Assembly (NCBI GenBank): GCA_020161575.1
Contig: JAIUNR010000011.1
Span: 1 to 55,637, forward strand
DNA from: Pseudomonadota bacterium
GTDB taxonomy: Bacteria > Pseudomonadota > Alphaproteobacteria > Rhizobiales > Beijerinckiaceae
Reading direction: 5' to 3'
DNA length: 55,637 nucleotides
In this document: in pieces, positions 17,701 through 25,324 of the stretch
How positions within the stretch are numbered: position 1 is the first letter of the stretch
Layout: each line of letters begins with the position of its first letter
The notes under the pieces: model-generated
Told to the model about the DNA's origin: nothing
Seen by the model: only the letters and a program-made list of their open reading frames with translations
The model's database searches: none
Translations under genes and position numbers: made by a program

Positions 17701-19164
17701 CTTCTGGGTCTCGCGGAAATGTCCGATCTGACGGGCGACGGTGGCGGGCGCGATACCCGCGTCGATCGTTTCCGCGATGCTTCCGGCCAGTTGTGCGAGG
17801 GATTGGCCCGTCGAGGCGGAAAGCAGCAGCAGCGGCGCGTCCGCGGCAGGCTCTGCCCTGGATTCCTTGCGCTCCACGGCCCGGATCAGGGCATGGGCAT
17901 TGGTGCCGCCGAAACCGTAATTGCAGATGGCGGCGTAAGTCCCGTCGCGCGCAAGGTCGAGGGAACGCGCAGCGGCGTTCGGTTCGAGCTTCAGGCCCTC
18001 AAAATCAATGGATTCGTTGCGCGTTTCAAGAAACAACGAACGCGGCAGAAGACGGTTCTCGAGCGCAAGCGCAGCCTTGAGGAGCCCCGCAAGCCCGGAA
18101 GCGGCTTCAAGATGGCCGATATTTGACTTCACCGAGCCGATTGGGAGCGTCTTGCTGCGCTTCTGCCCGATCGCCTGTCCGATCGCGGTTGCCTCGATCG
18201 GATCGCCGACCTTGGTGCCGGTGCCATGCGCCTCGACGAAGGCGATCTCGTCCGGGGCCACGGCCACGCGGTCATAGACCCGGTCAAGCAGGCGGCGCTG
18301 GCCTTCCAGCGAGGGAAGCGAAATGCCGCTCGTCCGCCCGTCGGAATTGACGGCGACATCCACGATCAGCGCCCGCTGGCGATCGCCGGCGGCTTCCGCC
18401 ACATCCTTGCGTCGCAGGACGAGAACCACCGCGCCCTCGGAGCGCACATAACCGTCGGCGTCGCCGGAGAAGGGCCGGGAGAGCCCGGTCGGCGATAGCA
18501 TGCGCGCCTGCGAGAAGCCGATGAACGGCGCCGGCGAGAGCAGCAGGTTGACGCCGCCGACAACCGCCGTGTCGATCTCGCCGGAGCGCAGGGCTTCCAC
18601 CGCCCGGTCCAGTGCGACGAAAGACGAGGAGCAGGCGGAATCGACCGTAAAACTCGGTCCCTTGAAATTGTAGATATAGGAAATCCGGTTGGAGAGGATC
18701 GACAGTGAATTGCCGGTCATGAAATGGCTTTCCATGACCGCGGGGTCGTGCAGCGCGCCGCTCTGATAATCCACCAGCGACGCGCCGACATAGACGCCGA
18801 CATCTTCGCCCGCGAGACTGGAAGGGGCGATGCCCGCATCCTCGAAAGCCTCCCAGACCACCTCGAGCAGCACGCGCTGCTGCGGATCCATCTGCTGCGC
18901 TTCTCGCGGAGAAATACCGAAAGGCGTGGGATCGAAGCCCAAAGGCTCGTCGAGATAGCCGCCGGCAAATGTATAGGCGAAGCCCGGTGTCGGGTCGCCG
19001 GGGCGCAGGAAACGCTCGACGCTCCAGCGGCCCACAGGCGCACGAGCGACAGAATTACCCTCATTGACGAGAAGCGCCCAGAAATCGGCAAGGTTCGCGG
19101 CGCCGGGCAGGCGGCACGCCGCGCCGATCACTGCGATTTCCGGCATTTTGACGTTCGACTTCAC
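11758..19164 (-). CDS. Type I polyketide synthase, single module: KS-AT-DH-(MT-like)-ER-KR-ACP
   Basis: A 2468-residue multidomain enzyme that builds a reduced acyl chain. KS about 8-430 (Cys178 in DSACSSS; His313 in EAHGTGT; His351 in NIGHLEAASG). AT about 530-830 (Ser621 in GHSVGE; YPFHS motif suggests malonyl-CoA). DH about 897-1180 (His926 in HRVDGGVIVP; Asp1095 in LDASFH). About 1200-1560 is methyltransferase-like without a usable SAM motif. ER about 1737-2055 (NADPH loop HGGAGGVG). KR about 2069-2260 (GGTSGLGLQ; Tyr2217 in GQGAYVAAN). ACP with Ser2382 in LGLDSLMAL. All reductive domains look intact, so a saturated chain is expected, probably by iteration. No thioesterase is present. The GTG at 19164 is preferred because GAGGTAGG lies just upstream; an ATG (MPEIAVIG) follows. 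The operon continues into the oxoamine synthase. Confidence 0.93.
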   Translation of the reverse strand: MKSNVKMPEIAVIGAACRLPGAANLADFWALLVNEGNSVARAPVGRWSVERFLRPGDPTPGFAYTFAGGYLDEPLGFDPTPFGISPREAQQMDPQQRVLLEVVWEAFEDAGIAPSSLAGEDVGVYVGASLVDYQSGALHDPAVMESHFMTGNSLSILSNRISYIYNFKGPSFTVDSACSSSFVALDRAVEALRSGEIDTAVVGGVNLLLSPAPFIGFSQARMLSPTGLSRPFSGDADGYVRSEGAVVLVLRRKDVAEAAGDRQRALIVDVAVNSDGRTSGISLPSLEGQRRLLDRVYDRVAVAPDEIAFVEAHGTGTKVGDPIEATAIGQAIGQKRSKTLPIGSVKSNIGHLEAASGLAGLLKAALALENRLLPRSLFLETRNESIDFEGLKLEPNAAARSLDLARDGTYAAICNYGFGGTNAHALIRAVERKESRAEPAADAPLLLLSASTGQSLAQLAGSIAETIDAGIAPATVARQIGHFRETQKLRLAIPARAPAETTAALRAYAKGEEIGGLGVAGEAGNPAPLVFVFSGNGAQFPEMGKQAYAGSPEFRAEIAEIDAIFKPLAGWSIAERLTDGIDPLELERTSVAQPLIYAVQSALAGVMRRYGFSPESVLGHSVGEVAAAEVAGILSRADATRLIFLRSAHQEKVRGLGRMMVVATDRERVETLLQGFSTPGIEIAASNSPTSTSLSGPAELLKSFAKHCRLARIATVPLDIDYPFHSSALDPIERGMIADLAGIRPRKGTARFISTVTGGELSGEKLDATYWWRNIRGEVHFADAVATAAGGGRRIIVEIAPRGILTGAVSENLRALGIEGEAISTLSQKDTPAAVDLVIGRLMVQGAAFAPEAVFGPRPTLRLSLPHYPFARADYNLPGTAEAFNAFGKAVLSEARHPLLGARLADGSPEWRALIDPVIVPYLDDHRVDGGVIVPAAGLIEMALAAGRDLFGQVPLELDEFDVLKALAIAEGETREVSTRFAAQTATVEIWSRKRFSAQEWTLHARGTISVTNQSETLPFAPPIEAEKVRDTEQEIYDEATRAGLEYGPHFRLVSASERDRVTAFSTLRPPGEGLPTDGLGAFEDLHVLHPASLDASFHGLFISRPQKEGEKKAHLPVRFRKIRVWRHGVPIRRAMTLLLQETDRFKTIAIILLDAEDKVVASVEAAVLRALYFSKATVADRTFRTERLALPIQRDAQARLDAALAKLAASGPAEEAGPEPAWLVMRAFAISLAHRLLLTHFPTLSVDTAAVESAGLAETARPIVEAALGVVEAFGLVEEGRLAATHALPTPEGLLQTLFTKFPEATLELRLAGHALAHIEDCVAKGRLVPPPVWLREQFEIEGSFATPALQILRETIADAARGGSKRLRVLAAELGAHGLLTTLQPLADRGLIELTLAAPNRKAIDQTRAMERVDSAIEFLDLASEAGRRPDVPYDILVAVASASLSAEGLPDIASLLRPEGLLLVAQPGADATLDFVCGFWNGWLANSGRPEAALDHRPATGAAQRLLEGFGAREIVARPLPDGLGLVAAGRAPAHVTKADMQTQSFAVIGHRSSPLFENLAPRADITIDAEADLASQLERIVKAGQMPAHLLYLADKAQDDAVETLARSIEAVKAIAEALESSETAPRVTILTRGATEASPAPEPTTSGLWGFLRVAINEFPIVDFRLLDCATTLDIATCTARIGEALTLSGGELELVADEAGLAALRMRRGLHFMEELAGEERALLRFEQPGRLDSFQWMKTDRLAPGEGEVEIEVIATGLNFRDILVGLGILDDDLLGAGLTAAALGFECAGVVTRLGPGQHAFAIGDRVMGFAANTFASHLVAPDWHFFKVPEGLSLEAAATVPVAFATAWFALVHRGQIRPGETVLIHGGAGGVGLAAIQIAKSMGATVLATASSEERRAIARAAGADHCYDSRNERFAEAIREAHGGVDVVLNSLAGAGMAASFKLVKPFGRFIELGKRDYLDNTHLGLRPFVRNISYFGVDLDELLAHDKPAVEQIMREVSQRLMAGHFTALPHRVYAAHQIGAAFHAMQASEHVGKIVIHPPKAAMPDIAALKPELRAGVYLVVGGTSGLGLQTALWLARRGATTLVLASRRGRVEDGGEAAIAAMRAYGAEVLVEALDVNDAKATRALIKRLAETRGPIRGIVHAAVLLEDGIISGLVPDRLRAVLSTKLRGALNLAAATEQHTLDFMVFYSSATTVIGSPGQGAYVAANAWLEGFARQLRKQGRNALAIGWGAISDVGIIARDKQLGRRLRRTTGVVGISSSESLAHLGRMLVLGHKVEATQFYTNIAPSGAAEKLRLINSPTFAGLGLARAEDKGEDGGDLVSAIEGKTMVEATEIITRALRREISYILRMPEEQIDISRPLGELGLDSLMALELQLAIERLCGTDMPMVGSADRRLGDLAAGIYTKISGQDAEGDDYIDLAKSMAVMHGSEEGVVEEARASGVGLTIGKAGRKT

Positions 19165-19712
19165 GCGCCTACCTCGTTCCGAAATTCCACTACGCAATTC
19201 ACCTCAAAGGCGGTCGCGCAAATACCCTAGAATTGATTGATATGAATTGCACATGAAAACAGCCGGATAGGGGGCCGGAAAACCTGTGCGATCCAAAGTT
19301 TGGGCGCCTCTCGGTGCACCCGGTCTTCGCCTTTTCATCCTGCCGGACGAAGCCGGCGTGATTTCACTCTCGAATTCCTAATGGCCGCTGCTCCGACGGT
19401 CCCACTTTCTGAAATCATCAGTGGAACTTGAAGGTATGATTTTTTACCTGATCAATGATCGTGTCTAATTCAAAAGCCGGAATGATTTGTCAACCTCAGG
19501 CGGTACCATCCCCCCATTCTTCCTTGGATTGCAGGGGCGAGAAGTTTCCTTGTCTGGAGATGCCCCGGCACTGTCTCGACATAGAGGCTGGCTCTGTCGG
19601 CATCTCTTGTCATTTGTCTTGCCGTTCGTTTCGTCCTGATTTTCTTCTGCCTTCCGATGCCCTTGCAAAGCACGGTGTTCCGCGCCATCGAAGGGGGGAG
19701 AGGGGATGAAAG
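19165..19712. other. Divergent intergenic region upstream of the PKS operon
   Basis: About 550 bases without a supported gene. It must contain the PKS promoter (minus) and that of the SNase-like gene (plus). The part from about 19200 to 19470 is A+T-richer than its surroundings (for example AGAATTGATTGATATGAATT around 19230). I see no convincing operator, terminator or RNA gene. Confidence 0.45.
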
Positions 19713-20366
19713 GTGCGAGACGCGCGGCCCGAAATGCGGAGACGAAAACGGCCACTGCGCCCGATGGCGCTCGCCATGGTCGCCCTGCTGATCGCGCTCC
19801 TCGCCTTTCTGGTTTTCCGCGCGATGGAGATCGACTGGCTTCCGCGCCATGACAGGGCGGCGCCGGAAATCATCGGGCAGCAGCGGGTGGTCACGCGCGA
19901 ACATCAACTCTATCGTGCTGTGTTCCTGGGCGAAACATTGGGCTATCGGCAGGGTTTCCGTCGTCGTTTTGTCCTTGCCCCGCCTTATCTACCGCTGGAT
20001 GTGCGCGTCATCACCTCCGGCGATGTGCGGATCCAGATCGCGGATGTCGAGGCGCCAAGCCTTTCGGCCGTCTGTCCGAACGAGGATGGTTCCCTTGCCG
20101 CCTGCGGGCTGGAAGCGCGCGCCGCCGGCTATCAGGTCTACAGGCTGGAAACGCTTGTGTGCGAGAGCGCGGCCTTCGCGGAACAAAGCGCGCAGCCCCT
20201 GCTCTCAACCTGCACTTTCAGGGGGCGCGATCTTGCGGTCGAGCTGGTGCGTGCCGGCGTGGCGCGCCCGAGCGGGCTAGCCAGTAAGGCGATGCGCGAG
20301 GCCGAGGAGGACGCGCGCGCGGCAAAGCGCGGCCTCTGGGCGCAGAACTGGCGCATTCGCCAATAG
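19713..20366 (+). CDS. Membrane-anchored SNase-like (thermonuclease fold) protein, catalytic residues apparently lost
   Basis: A 217-residue protein with a basic N-terminus and one membrane helix (MALAMVALLIALLAFLVF, residues 18-35), then a periplasmic staphylococcal-nuclease-like domain: DVRIQIADVEAPSLSAVCPN, CGLEARAAGYQV and GRDLAVELVRAGVARPSG, ending EEDARAAKRGLWA. In active nucleases the first block reads R.LLLVDTPE; here the Arg is Gln108 and the Glu is Ser116, so phosphodiesterase activity is doubtful. Four cysteines (near 121, 132, 154 and 172) suggest disulfides. The GTG at 19713 is chosen because GGAGAGGGG lies upstream. It is convergent with manC, 8 bases apart. A binding or structural role is more likely than DNA cleavage. 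Confidence 0.7.
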   Translation: MRDARPEMRRRKRPLRPMALAMVALLIALLAFLVFRAMEIDWLPRHDRAAPEIIGQQRVVTREHQLYRAVFLGETLGYRQGFRRRFVLAPPYLPLDVRVITSGDVRIQIADVEAPSLSAVCPNEDGSLAACGLEARAAGYQVYRLETLVCESAAFAEQSAQPLLSTCTFRGRDLAVELVRAGVARPSGLASKAMREAEEDARAAKRGLWAQNWRIRQ

Positions 20367-20374
20367 GCAGGCGT

Positions 20375-21862
20375 TCAGCCGCGCTGGAAATCGTCCTGGA
20401 TGCGGATGATGTCGTCTTCGCCGAAATAGGTTCCGGTCTGGACCTCGACAATCTCGATATTCTCCGCGCCGGGATTTTCCAACCTATGGACGGCGCCGAG
20501 CGGGATATAAGTCGACTGGTTCGCGTTCAGGTCGGTGATCGTGTCATCGATCGTCACGCGCGCGGTACCTTTCACCACGACCCAATGCTCGGCGCGATAG
20601 GCATGCTTTTGCAACGACAGCCGCTTGCCCGGATAGACGACGATGCGCTTGGCCTGAAAATGCGGCATCAGCTCCAGCGTTTCATACCATCCCCATGGGC
20701 GATGGACGCGCAAATGATTGACCGCTTCCTGGCGGCCCGCTTTACGCAATGTCTCAACGATGCCCTTCACCTCGCCGGCGCGCGCCTTGTCCGCAACGAG
20801 GATTGCGTCGCGGTTGGCGACAACGACGAGATCCTCAACGCCAAGCATTGCGACCAATTGGCGCTCGCTCGATACGTAATTGCTGCGGCTGTCAACGAAG
20901 ATCGCTTCGCCCTCGGCGCGGTTGTTCTCGGAATCGCGCTCCGAGATCGCCCATAGGGCTTCCCAGCCGCCGATATCCGACCAGCCGAAATTCCCGGTGA
21001 CGACAGCGGCGTGGCGGGTTTTCTCCATCACGGCGAAATCGAAAGAGATCTTGCGCGCCTGTGTGAAGCGGTCCTCATCGAGAACCGGGGCGCCGAGATC
21101 AGGGGTTGCGCTGTCGATCGCGGCTTTTACGGCCTGAACCGATTCGGCGTCCGCTGCTTCATATTCGGCGATCACTGTGGCGGGGCGGAAAAGGAAATTT
21201 CCGGAATTCCAAAGATATCCGGCCGCGATATAGCTTTGGGCGCGGGCCTCGTCGGGTTTCTCGACGAAACGTTCGACGCGCCTCGCTGCTTCATCCAAGG
21301 GGGCGCCGACCGCGATATAGCCGTATCCTGTTGCCGGATGGCTCGGGACGATGCCGAAGGTGACGATTTCACCTGCCAGCGCGGCTTGCGCACCGCTTTT
21401 CGCCGCGTGACGAAAGCCCGCCGGATCGAGCACGACATGGTCCGCCGCGAGCACCAGCGCGAGCGCATCGGGATCGCTTCTGGCAATGGACAAGGCCGCA
21501 GCAAGGATGGCTGGGCCGGAATCGCGCGCGACGGGTTCGAGAAGGAATTCGCCCTCGGCGCCGATTTCGCTCAATTGCCGCTCCGCCATGAAGCGCAACG
21601 CCTTGTTGGTGACAATGAGCGGCTTTCCGAAAGCCGGATCGCCCGCAAAGCGCAGGATCGTTTCCTGGAATGTCGAGCGTGATCCGAGCAGCGGCGCGAA
21701 TTGCTTGGGATAGGCCTCACGCGAGGCCGGCCAGAGCCGAGTTCCTGATCCTCCGCACATGATGACGGGGCGAATGAGCGGCGGCTTGAAAGACATCTGG
21801 ATTGATCGCCCTGACCTGTGGGTTTCTGCAATATCCATGGGGCTCGGGAGTTGAGATTTCAT
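20375..21862 (-). CDS. manC: Mannose-1-phosphate guanylyltransferase / mannose-6-phosphate isomerase
   Basis: Bifunctional enzyme making GDP-mannose (GMP/PMI type II, as in ManC, CpsB and AlgA), 495 residues from the ATG at 21862. The N-terminal nucleotidyltransferase has the PVIMCGGSGTRLWPASRE pyrophosphorylase signature, YPKQFAPLLG and RFVEKPD. The C-terminal cupin has HRPWGWYETLE, LQKHAYRAEHWVVVKG and IPLGAVHRLENPG (isomerase metal ligands). The start at 21862 has GAGG 5 bases upstream; the next ATG (21796, MSFKPP) gives 473 residues, closer to the usual family length, but lacks a good ribosome binding site. Its product would feed Gmd and Fcl at 26762-28787 for GDP-fucose, probably for the capsule. 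Confidence 0.92.
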   Translation of the reverse strand: MKSQLPSPMDIAETHRSGRSIQMSFKPPLIRPVIMCGGSGTRLWPASREAYPKQFAPLLGSRSTFQETILRFAGDPAFGKPLIVTNKALRFMAERQLSEIGAEGEFLLEPVARDSGPAILAAALSIARSDPDALALVLAADHVVLDPAGFRHAAKSGAQAALAGEIVTFGIVPSHPATGYGYIAVGAPLDEAARRVERFVEKPDEARAQSYIAAGYLWNSGNFLFRPATVIAEYEAADAESVQAVKAAIDSATPDLGAPVLDEDRFTQARKISFDFAVMEKTRHAAVVTGNFGWSDIGGWEALWAISERDSENNRAEGEAIFVDSRSNYVSSERQLVAMLGVEDLVVVANRDAILVADKARAGEVKGIVETLRKAGRQEAVNHLRVHRPWGWYETLELMPHFQAKRIVVYPGKRLSLQKHAYRAEHWVVVKGTARVTIDDTITDLNANQSTYIPLGAVHRLENPGAENIEIVEVQTGTYFGEDDIIRIQDDFQRG

Positions 21863-22035
21863 GACTGCCTCGCCGTTTCTCCCGCATCTGTTACGGCGGC
21901 GGGGCAGAAACATGGCAAAATCCATGCTCACCCAAAGAGAAATCCCCGCCTCATCCACAGGGGTTAGTTTTTTGCCATATGGCAGGCGGAGCGCCTTTCA
22001 GTCCTGCCTACCTTGCGCAGCGGGCGGAGACAGTT

Positions 22036-22866
22036 ATGGCCACAACTCCCAATACCGGATTTTCCTACCTTGCAGCCGGGCAGGCGCAAAAGCACGTGAC
22101 GGTGAACGAGACCCTGCGCATGCTCGATGCGTTGCTTCAGCTTTCCGTCGTCACGCGGGGTGTATCCGCGCCGCCGCCTGCTCCCGCCGAGGGGGCGCGT
22201 TACATTGTCGGCGCGGCCGCGTCGGGCGCATGGGCAGGGCAGGAAGGGCGTGTCGCGGCTTTCCAGGATGGCGGATGGGTGATCTATGCGCCGCGCGAGG
22301 GGTGGCTCGCCTGGATCGCCGACGAGGACCGGCTTCTCGCTTTCGATGGCGCGGGCTGGGTTGCGGCTTTCGGGGCGATGCAAAATCTCGCAATGGTCGG
22401 AATCAATGCGAGCGCGGACAGCACCAACAAACTTGCCGTGTCCGCGGCAGCGAGCCTCTTCAATCACAATGGCGCCGGACACCAGCTCAAGCTGAACAAG
22501 GCGGCGTCGGCGCAGAGCGCGACAATCCTCTACCAGAACGGGTTCTCGGGGCGCGCCGAAATGGGGCTTGCGGGCGAGGATGTGTTCTCGTTCAAGGTCT
22601 CTGCCGATGGCGCGAGCTGGACTACCGCCTTGCGCCTTGGGGCAGATGGCAAGGTGGGCGTGGCCGGGGTCACGGCGCCGAGCACGGCCTTGCATGTCAA
22701 CGGCGCTGTCCGGGTTGCAACCTATACTGTCGCGGGCGTTCCCTCGGCATCGGCGAACGGCGCGGGCGCTCTCATCCATGTCAGCAACGAAACGGGTGGT
22801 GCGGTGCTCGCCTTCTCCGACGGGACAGCCTGGCGCCGGGTAACGGACCGGGCGATCATCGCCTGA
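22036..22866 (+). CDS. DUF2793 domain protein (phage tail / gene transfer agent type)
   Basis: A 276-residue protein. The first 110 residues carry the DUF2793 pattern: LAAGQAQKHVTVNETLRMLDAL, then YIVGAAASGAWAGQEGRVAA, DGGWVIYAPREGWLAWIADE and LLAFDGAGW. Members of this family are found near tail-fibre genes of alphaproteobacterial prophages and gene transfer agents. The C-terminal part (NKAASAQSATILYQNGFSGR and LGADGKVGVAGVTAPSTALH) resembles tail-fibre or collar beta-repeat sequence. The ATG at 22036 is chosen because GGAG lies 6 bases upstream. No other phage genes are in the window, so it is an orphan. It may be a surface-exposed binding protein. Confidence 0.75.
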   Translation: MATTPNTGFSYLAAGQAQKHVTVNETLRMLDALLQLSVVTRGVSAPPPAPAEGARYIVGAAASGAWAGQEGRVAAFQDGGWVIYAPREGWLAWIADEDRLLAFDGAGWVAAFGAMQNLAMVGINASADSTNKLAVSAAASLFNHNGAGHQLKLNKAASAQSATILYQNGFSGRAEMGLAGEDVFSFKVSADGASWTTALRLGADGKVGVAGVTAPSTALHVNGAVRVATYTVAGVPSASANGAGALIHVSNETGGAVLAFSDGTAWRRVTDRAIIA

Positions 22867-23012
22867 AAGGGGCCGGGAAAAGCGTGAAATCCGCCGGGCT
22901 TGATGCGGCGCAAGCCCGGCGTGAAAGTTCAAACGCCGCTTGACCTTTGCCGGCTGACGCGGGAAGAAGCGCGATATTACTGCGGTTTACTTCAGAACAC
23001 GGGTATTCCGGC

Positions 23013-24440
23013 ATGGCCTTACGCCTCTACACCCCCGCCCCGGTCATCGAGGAGCAAGGCGAGGATTTTTTCGTCGCGCCTCATCCCCGGCCCTTGAGCG
23101 CTCCCCCCGGTATCCTCGGTATGATCCTCGGCTCCCGCCATTCGCTGATCGGGGGCTGGATGGATGAGAGCTACGAATCCGGTCTCACGACCTTCAAGGT
23201 GCTCACGCGCGAGGTTGTGCTGGTCAACACGCCCGAGCACATCAAATACGTGATGGTGACGCGTCACCAGAATTTCGAACGAAAGAGCCCGCAGATGCGC
23301 CGCGCCCTCGAGGTGCTGCTGGGCGATGGGCTCTTCATCTCGGAAGGCGAGACCTGGAAAAGCCGCCGGCCGCTGGTCGCGGATATCGTGCACAAGAACC
23401 GGGTCCCCGCTTTCGGGCGGACCATGAAGGATGTCACGGTCGCGTTCGCGCAAGGCTGGGAAAACTACCGCGCGGACGAGGAATTCGAGCTGACCTCCGC
23501 CATGGCGGAACTGACGGCGGAAATCATCTCCCGGACGATTTTCGGCCATGATCTCGGCACCGAGGCCGCCCGGCAGGTCATCGACGGATTTGCAACCTAT
23601 CAGAAATCGGTCGACAATTTTAATCTCGGCTATTGGCTCGGCTCGGACGAAGGCTGGCCGATCCTCCACGGGCCTGTGAAGAAGCGCGCCGTCGCGATGG
23701 TCCATGGCGTGGTCGAGGGGGTCATCAACGCCCATCTGGCGGGCGCGGGCGAAGAGGGGTCGATGATCGATCTTCTCGTCAAGCGCCGCCAGAAAAGCCC
23801 CGAACTCGGGCTCGATGTCACGGCCCTGCGCAACGAGGCCGCGACGCTTTTCATGGCGGGGCACGAAACCACGGCCACCACCCTGACCTGGGCCTTCTAT
23901 CTCCTCGCGCGGGCGCCGTGGATCGAAAAGGCGATGCTCGAGGAGATCGCACAAATCTGTGGCGACCGCGACCCAACGATCGACGATGTCGAACAGCTCG
24001 AATTATGCCGCGCCGTGATCCAGGAGACGCTGCGGCTCTATCCGCCGGTGCCGCTGTTGCCCCGGCAGGCCCGCGAGGCGGACAAGGTTGGCGACTTCGA
24101 GGTGAAGAAGGGGGGCATGGTCATGATCGCGCCCTGGCTCATCCAGCGCGCCCGCGACCTTTGGGATGACCCTAATCATTTCAAGCCGCAGCGTTTCATG
24201 AACGGCGCGCGCATCAATACCTTCGCCTATATTCCGTTCGCGGTGGGCCCGCGTGTCTGTGCCGGGCTCAATTTCGGCCTTTCCGAAGCGATCCTGTGCC
24301 TTGCCATTCTGGTGCGCCGCTTCAAGGTGAAGGTTCGCCCCGGTTACCGTGCCGAACCAGTCTGCCGCCTTACCCTGCGCGCGCTGGATGGCGTGCCTGT
24401 CACGGTCTCTCGGCGTGCCGAAAGTGCCGCCACGCCATGA
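23013..24440 (+). CDS. Cytochrome P450
   Basis: Heme monooxygenase of 475 residues. The oxygen-activation helix is AGHETTATT, the K-helix ExxR is ETLR in VIQETLRLYPPVPLLPRQAR, the meander PQRF is present, and the heme loop is FAVGPRVCAGLNFG with ligand Cys416. There is no N-terminal membrane anchor, so it should be soluble and need separate redox partners, none of which are in the window. The layout resembles fatty-acid or long-chain hydroxylases, but substrate class cannot be decided by eye. The ATG at 23013 is chosen over an in-frame upstream ATG (22947) because the upstream 22 residues look non-conserved; neither start has a strong ribosome binding site. Its stop overlaps the next start (ATGA). 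Confidence 0.92.
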   Translation: MALRLYTPAPVIEEQGEDFFVAPHPRPLSAPPGILGMILGSRHSLIGGWMDESYESGLTTFKVLTREVVLVNTPEHIKYVMVTRHQNFERKSPQMRRALEVLLGDGLFISEGETWKSRRPLVADIVHKNRVPAFGRTMKDVTVAFAQGWENYRADEEFELTSAMAELTAEIISRTIFGHDLGTEAARQVIDGFATYQKSVDNFNLGYWLGSDEGWPILHGPVKKRAVAMVHGVVEGVINAHLAGAGEEGSMIDLLVKRRQKSPELGLDVTALRNEAATLFMAGHETTATTLTWAFYLLARAPWIEKAMLEEIAQICGDRDPTIDDVEQLELCRAVIQETLRLYPPVPLLPRQAREADKVGDFEVKKGGMVMIAPWLIQRARDLWDDPNHFKPQRFMNGARINTFAYIPFAVGPRVCAGLNFGLSEAILCLAILVRRFKVKVRPGYRAEPVCRLTLRALDGVPVTVSRRAESAATP

Positions 24441-25324
24441 GCGGGACGCCTGTGGATTGGCACGAGCGCGTGCAAGGCGTGTTGTTTCGGCTGGTGGGAC
24501 GCCTCCCGATCGATTGGGCGTCCCAGCTCGGGCAAATCCTGACCAGACGCAACGTGTGCAGGAATCGGCCCGAGATCATCGAAAACGCCCGCCAGAATCT
24601 CCGCTTCCACTTCCCGGAGGCGAGTGCCGAGGCGATCGAGGCCAAGGTCGAGGAGTTCCTCGATGGAGTCGGCCGGGTCATGGGGGAGTTCACCGTGATG
24701 AACCGCCTGATGCCGGAAGGACGGCTGGAGGCGACCGGGCTCGAAGCGTTCAAGGCCGTTGCTCAGACAAGGCCGATCCTTGCGCTCGGCCTTCATACCG
24801 GCAACTGGGAAACTTTCGGCCCGATGTTCCAGCATGCCGGTATCCCGTTGACGTCTTTTTACGCGCCGCCCGAGAATGCTTTCGAGCGGCGGATCGCCGA
24901 GGAGACGCGGGCGCGTTTCGGGGTGGCGTTACTCAGCCCCGATGCCGCCGGCACGCGTCAGGCGATGCGCCTGCTCAAGCGTAACCAGGTCGTCATGATC
25001 TTTCCCGATGAGGCAAGGGGCGGCGTTCAGATGGGTCCGCTTTTCGGGCGCCCGCCGCATCCCTATGGTAACCTCGCCATCGCTGTGCGACTCGCGCGCC
25101 ATACCGGCGCGGCTTTCGTGATTTGTCATAGTCGCCGTCTGAAAGGATGTCGGTTCACGCTCGATTTTGGCACGCCGTTTGACTTGCCAGAACAGGGGCA
25201 ATCCGATGTGCTGGCGGATGTCGCGTTTCTCAACAGCAAAATCGAACCGATTGTGCGGGATAATCTGCCGCGCTGGTATTTTCTGGATGACAGGCTCGAC
25301 CCAGTCTCTTCCCGTGGCGGTTGA
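24437..25324 (+). CDS. LpxL/HtrB-like acyltransferase (LPLAT superfamily)
   Basis: A 295-residue acyltransferase of the lipid A late acyltransferase type. The catalytic HX4E motif is HTGNWE (His120, Glu125). It is followed by FYAPPENAFERRI, then VVMIFPDEARGGVQMGPLFGR (family pattern D...GGV..PFFG) and LARHTGAAFVICHSRRL. The N-terminal helix expected in LpxL is weak (RVQGVLFRLVGRLPIDWASQ). The ATG at 24437 overlaps the P450 stop as ATGA, so the two are translationally coupled, which is unusual for a housekeeping lipid A enzyme. Possible roles are lipid A acylation or acylation of a lipid modified by the P450; the sequence cannot decide. Confidence 0.8.
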   Translation: MSGTPVDWHERVQGVLFRLVGRLPIDWASQLGQILTRRNVCRNRPEIIENARQNLRFHFPEASAEAIEAKVEEFLDGVGRVMGEFTVMNRLMPEGRLEATGLEAFKAVAQTRPILALGLHTGNWETFGPMFQHAGIPLTSFYAPPENAFERRIAEETRARFGVALLSPDAAGTRQAMRLLKRNQVVMIFPDEARGGVQMGPLFGRPPHPYGNLAIAVRLARHTGAAFVICHSRRLKGCRFTLDFGTPFDLPEQGQSDVLADVAFLNSKIEPIVRDNLPRWYFLDDRLDPVSSRGG

